Positions 24,734-32,432 are shown, counted from the first letter of the stretch. The stretch is DNA of 64,000 bases from Maribacter dokdonensis DSW-8 (GCF_001447995.1 NZ_LDPE01000001.1:744001-808000); one strand, 5' to 3'. Notes: generated by a model from the sequence alone, not told the origin. Program-made: numbers and translations.

Positions 24734-25939
24734 ATGAACCCGTCTTCCTCTGGTTGGATCGAGAAATATGGTTCGTTGGTGCAAAAACACCAAGATGCAT
24801 TCCCCACTTTTGAAGCGCTATACACTACCCTAAAGAAAAGCGGTTTTGTATACGGGCTAAATGCCAGCATACCAGATTTTATTGTATTGGAGCATACCCT
24901 TTCTGAAGATGAGAAGGCTAAAATCAACCTACTACATGCCTTGTATTTTACCTACCGTATTGAAGGTGGCGAAGATTATTCCATATTTATAGAACAGGTA
25001 TTCAAATTTTATGAAATTTTAAAAATCAACAACGAGAGCTTTTTTGATAAGTGGTTTACCGGTAATAAAACTTCTGCCAAACTAGAAAAGTTGATGACCT
25101 CTAGAATATATATTGAGGATAATATTATCAGTAAAACTTTTAATAGTCTTATTACCAATTCATTACTGTTTATAGATGTACTACTTTTTAAGCATTTTTT
25201 AAACGACTACCCCGCTTTAAAGGAAAAGGCGGAAGAAATTGAATATTTGGCCATAAATATTAGCTACCATGCTTTAAGTTCTAAGGAACTGGACAGAAAA
25301 GACAATAAGCTTTCGCAATTATTGGCATCATCATTAACCTATATTAACTGTGCCGAAAATAATTTTGATGGTTCTTACAGGGAAAGGCTATTGAACAATA
25401 AGGATAATTGGGAAAACAGGTATTTACTTGATATGGCCTGTTTAACCGTTTGGGAAGACCATTCTTTAGATTATACGGAGTCCGATTTTATTTTTGGCAT
25501 TGGTAAAGACCTTGGTTTTGACAATACTATTATCTCAACCTCCATTACCGACGTTACCGAATTTTTTAAACTTAATTTTGATACCATTCCTTATTTAAAG
25601 GAAAAGAATTTAGCCAAGCAATTTTACGACAGCATGGGTAAAATTGTCAAGAAACTTATTTTACGCAATAGCAAAAGATTACATAAAGAGCTTTCTCAAA
25701 GTGCAGAATTGGTAGCCCTTTTATCTAAATCTACCGTAAGAGATCTAAGTGATGAGGAAAAGAGGAAGGTTCAAAATCAACTGTTGGATATCTTTAAGAG
25801 CATACCTTCTTTAGCGATTTTTATATTACCGGGCGGGGCAATTCTGCTTCCTATATTTATTAAGTTAATCCCAAAGCTGTTACCATCGGCATTCGATGAA
25901 AACAGAATTGACGAAGAAGAAGACCTTTATCGCAAATAG
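24734..25939 (+). CDS. LETM1-related biofilm-associated protein
   Basis: A 401-residue mostly helical protein. The N-terminal three quarters have no domain I can name. The C-terminal part (about 335-390, SKSTVRDLSDEEKRKVQNQLLDIFKSIPSLAIFILPGGAILLPIFIKLIPKLLPSAF) matches the LETM1-like segment: a helix followed by one hydrophobic span with the PGGAILLP turn. In mitochondria LETM1 works in cation/proton exchange; in Bacteroidota this family is known only as LETM1-related and biofilm-associated. It is divergent from the DUF4331 genes and convergent with the LytTR regulator. Confidence 0.85.
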   Translation: MNPSSSGWIEKYGSLVQKHQDAFPTFEALYTTLKKSGFVYGLNASIPDFIVLEHTLSEDEKAKINLLHALYFTYRIEGGEDYSIFIEQVFKFYEILKINNESFFDKWFTGNKTSAKLEKLMTSRIYIEDNIISKTFNSLITNSLLFIDVLLFKHFLNDYPALKEKAEEIEYLAINISYHALSSKELDRKDNKLSQLLASSLTYINCAENNFDGSYRERLLNNKDNWENRYLLDMACLTVWEDHSLDYTESDFIFGIGKDLGFDNTIISTSITDVTEFFKLNFDTIPYLKEKNLAKQFYDSMGKIVKKLILRNSKRLHKELSQSAELVALLSKSTVRDLSDEEKRKVQNQLLDIFKSIPSLAIFILPGGAILLPIFIKLIPKLLPSAFDENRIDEEEDLYRK

Positions 25940-25963
25940 TTCACTTTCAAATAATTGAAATTT

Positions 25964-26728
25964 CTATTCTAACCAAAGCTTAAAGTCCTTTACTTTTTCC
26001 CTGCTCACAATAATCTCATGGTCGTTATTGTTCTTTAGCTTGATCTGTAACCTAGAGTTCGTATAGGATACTATATCCTTAATATGGTCAATATTCACAA
26101 AGAACTTTCTACTTACCCTAAAGAATACCTGCGGTTTAAGTTCATCTTCCAACTGCTCTAAAGTGGTATCCAATAAATAATTACGACCATCTTTTGTTGC
26201 CGCATAAGTGCCTTTGTTCTCACTATAAAAACACTCTACATCTTCTGAATTTATAATCTTTAAATGCTGTCCTACCTTAGCCGTAAAACGTTTTTTATAC
26301 TCGCGCTCTAGCGGATTTACCAATAACTTTTTAATATCCTCAAAATCTAAGGCAATTTTATTAGGCTCACTTTCTACCTTAAAGCGTTTTCTATATTTCT
26401 TGACCGCCTGCTCCAAATCTTCATCATCTATTGGTTTTAGCAAGTAGTCAATACTATTCAATTTAAAGGCCTTAAGCGCATACTCATCAAAAGCAGTGGT
26501 AAATATAATGGCACTGTGCACCTCAATAACATCAAAAATCTCAAATGAGAGTCCGTCAGATAGTTGAATGTCCAAGAATATCAAATCTGGATGTTCATTT
26601 TCTTGAAACCATTGTATAGCCTCATCAACAGAATGTAACATTGTAGAAACCTCAAGATCTAAACTTTCTAACATTCTGCCCAATCTACGCGCTGCAGGCT
26701 TTTCATCTTCTATTATAATGGTTCTCAT
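25964..26728 (-). CDS. LytTR-type response regulator
   Basis: A 254-residue protein. The receiver domain (about 1-120) has the acidic pair EDE near residue 8, the phospho-acceptor in DLIFLDIQLSDG and the conserved Lys in YLLKPID. A linker leads to a LytTR DNA-binding domain (about 150-254, FTAKVGQHLKIINSEDVECFYSENKGTYAAT and FFRVSRKFFVNIDHIKDI). It is the last gene of a seven-gene minus-strand operon headed by the histidine kinase at 28693-30015, its likely partner. Confidence 0.93.
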   Translation of the reverse strand: MRTIIIEDEKPAARRLGRMLESLDLEVSTMLHSVDEAIQWFQENEHPDLIFLDIQLSDGLSFEIFDVIEVHSAIIFTTAFDEYALKAFKLNSIDYLLKPIDDEDLEQAVKKYRKRFKVESEPNKIALDFEDIKKLLVNPLEREYKKRFTAKVGQHLKIINSEDVECFYSENKGTYAATKDGRNYLLDTTLEQLEDELKPQVFFRVSRKFFVNIDHIKDIVSYTNSRLQIKLKNNNDHEIIVSREKVKDFKLWLE

Positions 26729-26782
26729 AGGTAATTTGGTTTGGTGGGTATATGTAAGATAATTATAAATTATAATTCTTGG

Positions 26783-27142
26783 TTAATGGTCATTGCGCTT
26801 TAAAATTTCATTGATTCTTTCTTGCTCCCAATTTTTTAAAAATTTGGGTTTGAACACAGACCAATCTTTATACTTTAATACAAAAACATAAAGTGCATGA
26901 AAGGCTACAACAACACCCCAAATAATGGGTATACTGTAAATGTTCCACTCTAACCAGTACACAAACTTGGCGTCTAGATCCATATCACCTATAAATCTAT
27001 CGAACACTTGAATTTTGAATAATAGCACTAGAAAATTCAACTTTAAAAATGTACCTAGGTGCTTATAAAAATTCTTGATTTCAAGAACTCTTTGCTTGGC
27101 ATAAGCCAGATTATGGTTGTTTTCAATTCCTGTAGTTTCCAT
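26783..27142 (-). CDS. 2TM domain protein (copy 4)
   Basis: A 119-residue protein. I chose the ATG at 27142, one base after the stop of the preceding gene, giving METTGIENNHN and then the family core YAKQRVLEIKNFYKHLGTF. A start at 27172 would overlap the upstream gene by 29 bases. Two hydrophobic helices (about 36-55 and 72-92) are followed by the W..EW loop and the closing NWEQERINEILKR. The family end motif DWEERKI is relaxed here to NWEQERI, making it the most diverged of the copies. Confidence 0.8.
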   Translation of the reverse strand: METTGIENNHNLAYAKQRVLEIKNFYKHLGTFLKLNFLVLLFKIQVFDRFIGDMDLDAKFVYWLEWNIYSIPIIWGVVVAFHALYVFVLKYKDWSVFKPKFLKNWEQERINEILKRNDH

Positions 27143-27143
27143 A

Positions 27144-27482
27144 TTACCTGTATTTATCCGCTTCTTTTTCATCTTTTTCCATCAATTTCTTGATCTGTCT
27201 TTCTTCCCAATCCCTACTGAACAACATATTTTTGTTGTAAACCTTGGCGGCATGGAATGCCAAACCTATTCCCCAGAAGAATGGCGTGGAAAACGTGGCA
27301 AAATGAAAGAACGCTTCTGAAAAAGACTCTCCACCGGACATTCTTGCCGAAACCGTAATTATAATAATAAATATGTTGACCAATACGTACACCGTAGCAT
27401 GTCTATAAAATGCCTTTATATCATTGACCTTTTTACGGGCCCTTGCCAATTTGTCCGCGTATTCAAATTCGTTGAGTTCCAT
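27144..27482 (-). CDS. 2TM domain protein (copy 3)
   Basis: A 112-residue protein. The start at 27482 shares its A with the TAA of the upstream gene (TAATG), a classic coupling overlap; an ATG three codons earlier is possible. A longer frame to 27545 would run deep into the upstream gene. The core YADKLARARKKVNDIKAFYRHATVYVLVNIF leads into two helices, with GIGLAFHAAKVY between helix 2 and the closing DWEERQIKKLMEK. Confidence 0.82.
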   Translation of the reverse strand: MELNEFEYADKLARARKKVNDIKAFYRHATVYVLVNIFIIIITVSARMSGGESFSEAFFHFATFSTPFFWGIGLAFHAAKVYNKNMLFSRDWEERQIKKLMEKDEKEADKYR

Positions 27483-27772
27483 TATTTCCATTTTTTTGCG
27501 TTTTCTTCTTCCCGTAGAAATTCTTCCATCTTTCTCTCTTCCCAATCGCGATCCATAAACGGATTCAAGTTAAAGATTTTATTTGCTTTAAAAAACAAGC
27601 TTATGCTTAAACCTAATACCACCCAAAGAAACCAGGCATACTCCCATTCGTTCAAATAATAATTAATGCTTGCTACTATGATAATTGTTCCTATGGCAGA
27701 GAGTACTTTATTGTAAAATTCCTTGATTTCCTCTACCCTATTTTTTGCTCTATTATATTTTGCGTTTTCCAT
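27482..27772 (-). CDS. 2TM domain protein (copy 2)
   Basis: A 96-residue protein. The start is ATG at 27772 (MENAKYNRAKNRVEEIKEFYNK); a TTG three codons upstream is less likely. Two helices (about 24-42 and 48-66) are followed by the closing motif DWEERKMEEFLREEE. It ends in the TAATG overlap with copy 3. Confidence 0.85.
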   Translation of the reverse strand: MENAKYNRAKNRVEEIKEFYNKVLSAIGTIIIVASINYYLNEWEYAWFLWVVLGLSISLFFKANKIFNLNPFMDRDWEERKMEEFLREEENAKKWK

Positions 27773-27790
27773 GATCTTCAATTTGTTAGG

Positions 27791-28075
27791 TTACGATTTT
27801 TGCATAAACTCTTTGATCTTTCTCTCTTCCCAATCTTTGCTGAAAAGTGGGTTGTAGCCATAGGCATAAAGTCCGTTCATAACCAAGCCGAAACCCCAAC
27901 CCAATGCTGGAAAAATTGCCCATGGGAAACTGGTGGTTGAATAATTGATATAGACCAAAATTGGAATGACAATACAGTATGCCATTAAATTTCCGTAAAA
28001 GCCCTTGATCGCTTGTACTTTCTCTTTAGCCTTTTGGTATTTGTAATTTTGGTCGTTTGTTATATTTGATTCCAT
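27791..28075 (-). CDS. 2TM domain protein (copy 1)
   Basis: A 94-residue protein: YQKAKEKVQAIKGFYGN, helix 1 with LMAYCIVIPILVYINY, helix 2 with FPWAIFPALGWGFGLVMNGL, then NPLFSKDWEERKIKEFMQKS. It is very close to the 2TM domain at the C-terminus of the operon's histidine kinase (same IPIL, INY, TTSF and GWG motifs), which suggests one derived from the other. The role of 2TM domains is not known; here they likely sit in the inner membrane beside the kinase. Confidence 0.88.
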   Translation of the reverse strand: MESNITNDQNYKYQKAKEKVQAIKGFYGNLMAYCIVIPILVYINYSTTSFPWAIFPALGWGFGLVMNGLYAYGYNPLFSKDWEERKIKEFMQKS

Positions 28076-28212
28076 CTTTAAAGGTTTTAGGTTAATCCTG
28101 TTTTAATTTCTATACTTCAAATTTCGGCAGATAACCCAGGTTTTTAAAAAATGAAATACCCAGTTGTAATTTTTGATGACTGAATTGTAGTTTAAGAAGA
28201 TTTAAGATTGGA

Positions 28213-28671
28213 CTAGGACTTTAAGCCGTACGATTTCCTGGCACTTTCTACTTGCTCTTGCTCCGTAGTTTCAGGATATAGCAAATATTTTGGGGCTATA
28301 ATAGGCTTGGCACTATGAACATTAATTTTGGTAATGGTTGCAAACGGAAAGTTTACTTTGGTAAGTTCTAAAAGCACTTCTTCCATTTTAGCAAAAACTG
28401 GGTGGTCTCTCTGAATAATTTCAGCAGTTCCTTTAAGCTGAAAACCTTTCTGCTTTAAAATATCTATAAAACTGATACAAACATTCTTGTTCTGCCTAAT
28501 ATTCTTTACCGTTTGCGGAGATGCTATATTGGCAACGATGATAACATCATCTTTAAAAAAACTAAAAATCTCTTTTGGGGATACATTGGGTACCAGATCA
28601 ATAGATGTTGTTGCCAACCAACATAAAACACTTTCATTCATAGAATCTTTTATGTGATCTGTAATCTTCAT
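28213..28671 (-). CDS. pyridoxamine 5'-phosphate oxidase-like FMN-binding protein
   Basis: A 152-residue protein with the split-barrel flavin-binding layout: VLCWLATTSIDLVPNVSPKEIFSFFKDDVIIVANIASPQTVKNIRQNKNVCISFIDI, then a strand pair GFQLKGTAEII. Such proteins bind FMN or related cofactors and reduce or sense small molecules. It lies between the histidine kinase and the 2TM genes in one operon, 21 bases after the kinase. The link between a flavoprotein and the two-component system is inference. Confidence 0.85.
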   Translation of the reverse strand: MKITDHIKDSMNESVLCWLATTSIDLVPNVSPKEIFSFFKDDVIIVANIASPQTVKNIRQNKNVCISFIDILKQKGFQLKGTAEIIQRDHPVFAKMEEVLLELTKVNFPFATITKINVHSAKPIIAPKYLLYPETTEQEQVESARKSYGLKS

Positions 28672-28692
28672 GATATGTTACTTTTGGTTGTA

Positions 28693-30015
28693 TTAGAACC
28701 TATCATCTTCCATATACTGTTTAATTTTCCTTTCTTCCCAATCTTTACCCAGTATAGGGTTAATACCATAAGCCTTAAGCCCATGTACCAGTAGACCAAT
28801 ACCCCAACCTATGGCAGGAAAAATAAACCAGGTAAAACTGGTGGTCCTATAATTTATAAAGGCCAAGATCGGAATTACAATACAATACGAAGTAAGATTA
28901 CCATAGAAGCCTTTAATTTCTTCTACCTGACGTTTAGCCTTCTCATATCGTTTTGCGCTTATATGCTCATCTTGTGTCTCTTTAAAAGATATGGTATTGG
29001 TCAACATAGGTAAACGTACCTTAAACTCGGTGCCCGACTTAAAGATCTGCATTTCTTTTTTGGTAAGAATAGCATACCGTTGGCGAATGTTCTGCAAGCC
29101 CACACCACTACTCTTTTTAACCACTTGCTTTTCTTGCAGGTTATTGGTAACGTACAAATAACCATCTTCCTCATAAATCTTAATATGCAATGGTTTGGCC
29201 GAAGTAACCACATTATGCTTTACCGCATTTTCTAACAACAGCTGAAGTGACAGCGGTACTATTTTAGCCTCTGGGTTTGTTGCCTCATCTGGAATTTCAA
29301 AAACGATACTATCTTCAAAACGCATTTTCAATAGACGTACATAGGTTCTGGCGAACTTAAGCTCTTCATCTACAGAAATTAAATTTTTGCTCTTTTGCTC
29401 CAGCACATAACGGTACACTTTTGATAACGAAGTAGTAAACTTTTGGGCCTGCATAGGGTCTTCTTCTATGAGACTGGTAAGTACGTTAAGACTATTAAAA
29501 AGAAAATGTGGATCTAGTTGATTCTTTAAAGCGTCGAACTTTGCCGATGCCGAGCCTGCAATAATTTTCTGCTCTTTTACTTTGGTATCCTGTAGCGCTT
29601 TGTAGAAGTAAAAAGCATGTAAGAATAAGGAAACCACAAGGGTAATGATCAACGCATAGATGTAATATTCTATTTTTTCACCACTTACAAACTGATCAAA
29701 GGTTTCCCCAAAAATGACCATTTCTGTGAAACACCTAACAACCCCAAATGCCAAGACCGTTAATACAATAGACCCAATAGCTCCATACCATAGTCGCTTT
29801 TTGGTCTGTTTTTCCCAACTGTAAATTTTTGATATAAAATCATTATAATATGCATTTACACAGGTAAGCACAAATGAATACAAAAAACTAATACCGGCAA
29901 ACTGCAACTCTCTATATACCGTTATATTTTGCCAGTCTGAAAAAAGCAACCGTATTAGCACCATTACCATGGTTATAATAATACTTGCCCTTAGCACCTT
30001 AAAAAAATCGCCCAT
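28693..30015 (-). CDS. LytS-like sensor histidine kinase with C-terminal 2TM domain
   Basis: A 440-residue membrane protein. Four hydrophobic helices lie in residues 1-150. The histidine kinase domain (PF06580 type) has LKNQLDPHFLFNSLNVLTSLIEEDP (about 165-190), where the His is the phosphorylation site. An ATPase part follows with LSLQLLLENAVKHN (N box, about 233-246) and SSGVGLQNIRQRYAILT (G box). After about residue 350 a complete 2TM domain is fused: YEKAKRQVEEIKGFYGNLTSY, two helices and DWEERKIKQYMEDD. The fusion ties the separate 2TM proteins of the operon to this kinase. The likely partner is the LytTR regulator at 25964-26728. Confidence 0.92.
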   Translation of the reverse strand: MGDFFKVLRASIIITMVMVLIRLLFSDWQNITVYRELQFAGISFLYSFVLTCVNAYYNDFISKIYSWEKQTKKRLWYGAIGSIVLTVLAFGVVRCFTEMVIFGETFDQFVSGEKIEYYIYALIITLVVSLFLHAFYFYKALQDTKVKEQKIIAGSASAKFDALKNQLDPHFLFNSLNVLTSLIEEDPMQAQKFTTSLSKVYRYVLEQKSKNLISVDEELKFARTYVRLLKMRFEDSIVFEIPDEATNPEAKIVPLSLQLLLENAVKHNVVTSAKPLHIKIYEEDGYLYVTNNLQEKQVVKKSSGVGLQNIRQRYAILTKKEMQIFKSGTEFKVRLPMLTNTISFKETQDEHISAKRYEKAKRQVEEIKGFYGNLTSYCIVIPILAFINYRTTSFTWFIFPAIGWGIGLLVHGLKAYGINPILGKDWEERKIKQYMEDDRF

Positions 30016-30299
30016 GCACCTTCGCTTTAATTTTCTTCAATTCTTTAAAATTAGGAATTTCTATGTAGAAGTCATTAGCATGCTATAGTTACCCTAATAG
30101 TGTACAAACATGAAACCTTTTCTACCCAATTAAAAGAAATAAGGATCCAATTGTAGATTTTTGGTACTGAACTGTTATGAAAACCAGTTATACATTTTGT
30201 ATTAAACTATAATACAATATTATAAACAGTTATTTTTTGATAGATTTTTCTTTCCTTAATTGTTAAAATCTCCTAGATTTAGGCAATGATATATATGAT
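30016..30299. other. AT-rich intergenic region upstream of the kinase operon
   Basis: No gene is seen. It must hold the promoter of the minus-strand kinase operon. Its right part is very AT rich and leads into the palindrome at 30300-30321. Confidence 0.5.
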
Positions 30300-30321
30300 A
30301 TATGTGCAATTGTGCACATAT
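30300..30321. repeat. 22-bp perfect palindrome with 4-base loop
   Basis: ATATGTGCA, ATTG, TGCACATAT. Its arm ATATGTGCAATTGT is one base away from the arm at 2333-2346. In both places the palindrome adjoins a cassette arm lying upstream of a small gene (30325-30335 here, 2279-2288 there). Confidence 0.7.
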
Positions 30322-30324
30322 ACA

Positions 30325-30335
30325 ATTGTTGGGTG
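30325..30335. repeat. upstream cassette arm of gene 30376-30756
   Basis: ATTGTTGGGTG is the perfect reverse complement of CACCCAACAAT at 30760-30770, after the gene. It contains GTTGGGT, which fits the integron core consensus GTTRRRY. Confidence 0.7.
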
Positions 30336-30375
30336 TCATTAGGACAATACCTCAATAAAATTTAAACAAACAAAA

Positions 30376-30756
30376 ATGAAAAAAATAATCCTTTTAACTT
30401 TTCTAGCTCTAACCTCATTACAAAATCTAATAGCTCAAGAAAAAAGCGAATTTGAATTAATAACATCTGGAAAATGGCATTTAGAATATGTTGAAATGGC
30501 TGGACAAAAAATGGAAATACCAGCTGAAATGCAGAAAATGAATTGGGTAATATTTCACGCGGACGGAAAACAAGAGGGAATGGAAGAAGGACAAAAATAT
30601 GTTGGGAAATGGGAGTTTGATAAATCCAATAAAATTATACGAACTGACGATTTGGATGGAAAAGTTGACCAAAAACTAATTTCGGTGACCGAAAATAAAC
30701 TGATTGTTTCTGTAAAAGAACAAGGAACCGAAATGATAATGGGAATGAAAAAATAA
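30376..30756 (+). CDS. small exported lipocalin-like protein
   Basis: A 126-residue protein with a signal peptide (1-20, NLIA-Q). The mature part has GKWHLEYVEMAGQKMEIP, NWVIFHADGKQEGM, YVGKWEFDKSNKIIRTDD and a closing strand pair. This repeated strand pattern with GKW and F...G resembles the small lipocalin-like domains common in Bacteroidota. The gene is flanked by an 11-bp inverted repeat (30325-30335 and 30760-30770) and is followed directly by an IS110-type element. The ligand is unknown. Confidence 0.65.
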   Translation: MKKIILLTFLALTSLQNLIAQEKSEFELITSGKWHLEYVEMAGQKMEIPAEMQKMNWVIFHADGKQEGMEEGQKYVGKWEFDKSNKIIRTDDLDGKVDQKLISVTENKLIVSVKEQGTEMIMGMKK

Positions 30757-30759
30757 CGC

Positions 30760-30770
30760 CACCCAACAAT
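30760..30770. repeat. downstream cassette arm of gene 30376-30756, split by the IS
   Basis: CACCCAACAAT; ACCCAAC fits RYYYAAC, the inverse core of integron attC sites. The IS110-type element begins immediately after, with its TG core at 30770-30771. On the far side of the IS the dispersed repeat resumes with CTAAACGTAAT (32229 onward), as it does after the matching arm near 1860. Confidence 0.65.
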
Positions 30771-30844
30771 GTATCCTATGAAAAGCCCTAGTCCAGTTCT
30801 CTAAAGTTAATATTTTATTTTTTATTGGTCCATAATGTTGATTT

Positions 30845-31066
30845 TGGGGTGTTGGATTGTTGGCAACCCTTTCCAGCATAATGCTTGGTTGTCAATATTT
30901 CAACACCATATATAACTTGCTCCGCATCCTATATGTGGTCCGTGCTTTTGGGCATGGCCACCGGCATCTGTATGATCATAAGTTATAATAAGCCCGGTCA
31001 CTTGCTAACCGATGTGGTTCCCGCCAGCGGCGGGACCACCTACATTGTTCTGTGATCCGGACTTTT
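30845..31066 (-). ncRNA. candidate bridge RNA of the IS110-type element
   Basis: Read on the minus strand, two stem-internal loop-stem domains are visible. Domain 1: outer stem CCGGaTCAC/GTGACCGG, inner hairpin GTGGTCCCGCC with GGCGGGaACCAC. Domain 2: outer stem TATAACTT/AAGTTATA, inner hairpin GTGGCCATGC with GCACGGACCAC. A third hairpin (GGTGTTG/CAACACC) ends the region. Domain 1 loop: AACAATGTA (31049-31041) matches the left target flank, and the other side (31011-31003) can pair with TGCTAAaCG of the right flank at 8 of 9 positions. Domain 2 loop: the strand at 30932-30923 can pair with TGTATCCTAT at the IS end (30770-30779; 8 Watson-Crick and 2 wobble pairs), and AGATG matches the other IS end. 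Both guide pairs overlap at TG. This is the target-loop/donor-loop plan of IS110 bridge RNAs; transcription is inferred. Confidence 0.7.
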
Positions 31067-31116
31067 CTACTTCTATTGTGAGCTCGGTTATCCTATTGTT
31101 TTACTTTCTCTATATT

Positions 31117-32172
31117 CTATTCCAATACCCCTATCTCATAAGGGGTCTCCGTCTTTATCACCGCCAATGTCCTGCTCAGTAGTTTCCTGGCCACCTTTAC
31201 GATGACACTCTTCACATTTTTTCCGTGATGCTTGCGGTAATAGCCCTGCATCACGGGATCCGTTCGAATGGCCTGCCAAGAGGCCTCGATGAAATAACTG
31301 CGTATCAACCGGTGGGCACGCATGCTCACCCCCGTATGTCGGATGGTATCGCCACTTTGGTAAATGCCCGGTGCCAGACCTACATATCCGGCCAAATGTT
31401 TGATATTACCGAAACGGCGCAGGTCGCCCAATTCGCTCAAAATACCACTGGCCACTATGGGACCTATACCGGGAATGCTCCGTAAAAGCATATAATCTTT
31501 CTTAAAGTGTTTCTTGGTATACCGGCGCAATAAGGTAGAAACTTCCCGGAATTCCCGGTCGATGAACCGAAAACTGCGCATACGGCTACGCAGGACCTCA
31601 TTGCCCGTATCGTACCCGAAATCCAGTTCATCGAGCCAATCCCTGAACTTATGGCTCCAATGGTCGTTATCGAATTCTTGGGGTATCCTTATACCGTAAT
31701 ACAGCAACTGCATCTTGATATAGCTCTTGATCTGGCGCATATCCTTGACCAGATCGTTCCTGCGACGGAAAAGGCTCCGCAGTTGTTCCCTGCACTTGTC
31801 CGGCACACAAATACCGCTCAACCTGCCGTCCTTGAGCTCCCGTGCTATGAGTTGGGCATCGATCCTGTCCGTCTTGGTATGGCGCTCCTTGCCCCGCCTG
31901 AATATATCGGCCGGATTGACCACCAAGCTGCGCCAGCCATAACCTACAAAGCACCGGTGTGCACGGTATCCGCAACAGCCCGCCTCATAAGCGGTGGACA
32001 CTTCATAACCTGTATAATGCTTGGCTACATATTCATTGAGCAGTTCGGCATCGGGCGGCATGCTAAAAGTCTTTCCGGATGACAGATCCGTCGCACAGTG
32101 TACCTTCCAACTGCGTTTGTGTATGTCGATACCAATGAATAACTTAGGTGTAGCAGTAATTTGAGTGTTCAT
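31117..32172 (-). CDS. IS110 family transposase (DEDD recombinase)
   Basis: A 351-residue protein. The N-terminal RuvC-like DEDD domain has Asp16 in GIDIHKRSW, Glu63 in YEAGCCGY, and Asp102 and Asp105 in KTDRIDAQ. The C-terminal Transposase_20 domain has RSIPGIGPIVASGILSELGDLRRF and LAGYVGLAPGIYQSGDT, where Ser273 is the expected catalytic serine. All key residues are present, so it should be active. These enzymes recombine without making double-strand breaks and are guided by an RNA encoded in the element. The start ATG lies about 56 bases inside the IS end. Confidence 0.95.
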   Translation of the reverse strand: MNTQITATPKLFIGIDIHKRSWKVHCATDLSSGKTFSMPPDAELLNEYVAKHYTGYEVSTAYEAGCCGYRAHRCFVGYGWRSLVVNPADIFRRGKERHTKTDRIDAQLIARELKDGRLSGICVPDKCREQLRSLFRRRNDLVKDMRQIKSYIKMQLLYYGIRIPQEFDNDHWSHKFRDWLDELDFGYDTGNEVLRSRMRSFRFIDREFREVSTLLRRYTKKHFKKDYMLLRSIPGIGPIVASGILSELGDLRRFGNIKHLAGYVGLAPGIYQSGDTIRHTGVSMRAHRLIRSYFIEASWQAIRTDPVMQGYYRKHHGKNVKSVIVKVARKLLSRTLAVIKTETPYEIGVLE

Positions 32173-32226
32173 ATCTTTGATTTTTAGTTCATCTTAAAGA
32201 TACTCGACTTACTGCTTTTACATAGA

Positions 32227-32405
32227 TGCTAAACGTAATGCGCGCTTAGGGCTAATTCTAAAGGTCTGTGTATATTTATGAAGTCGCTAAATCATATGGA
32301 TTTAGCTTTGGACAAGAAAAAATAAAACTAAACAATAAGCTTTAGCTTCGTGCGCAGAAGGAAACGAAAAGTTTCCTTGCCTGCCCTACTTGCCATAGCC
32401 GAACG
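32227..32405 (+). repeat. dispersed cassette-associated repeat R2
   Basis: Homologous to R1 (1650-1860, opposite strand). It contains CTAAACGTAAT, GTCTGTGTATATTTATGAAG, ATTTAGCTTTGGACAAGAAA and the GGAAACGAAAAGTTTCC hairpin. Its left end is cut by the IS110-type element, and its right end runs into the cassette arm GTTGTACAAC at 32406-32415. Confidence 0.75.
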
Positions 32406-32415
32406 GTTGTACAAC
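32406..32415. repeat. upstream cassette arm, GTTGTACAAC
   Basis: A 10-bp palindrome identical to 32975-32984, on the other side of the lipoprotein gene. Confidence 0.7.
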
Positions 32416-32432
32416 AATTAAAAGAATATTGA

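Larger units (their letters stand above)
30772..32228 (-). mobile_element. IS110 family (IS1111-like) insertion sequence, about 1457 bp
   Basis: The boundaries come from three signs. First, the dispersed repeat that runs without a break near 1860 is interrupted between CAACAATG (to 30771) and CTAAACG (from 32229). Second, a TG is shared by both junctions. Third, imperfect subterminal inverted repeats occur: CTATGAAAAGCCCTAGTCCA from 30776, and on the minus strand CTATGTAAAAGCAGTAAGTC from 32225. Length and content fit IS110 elements: one transposase, no flanking duplication beyond the core. The non-coding part upstream of the transposase is short (about 56 bp) and the downstream part long (about 345 bp), the arrangement of the IS1111 group. 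Its GC content is visibly higher than that of its neighbours, a sign of transfer. It appears intact. Confidence 0.85.

Noticed and set aside
31225..32082. Plus-strand frames (86, 61, 143 and 71 codons) inside the IS element
   Set aside because: Antisense to the intact IS110 transposase, whose catalytic residues are all in place; the frames are by-products of its higher GC content.
30774..32230. CT as the core dinucleotide of the IS110-type element (as in IS621)
   Set aside because: CT is present at both junctions (30776-30777 and 32229-32230), but the loop complementarities and the uninterrupted repeat copy fit better if TG (30770-30771 and 32227-32228) is the shared core.
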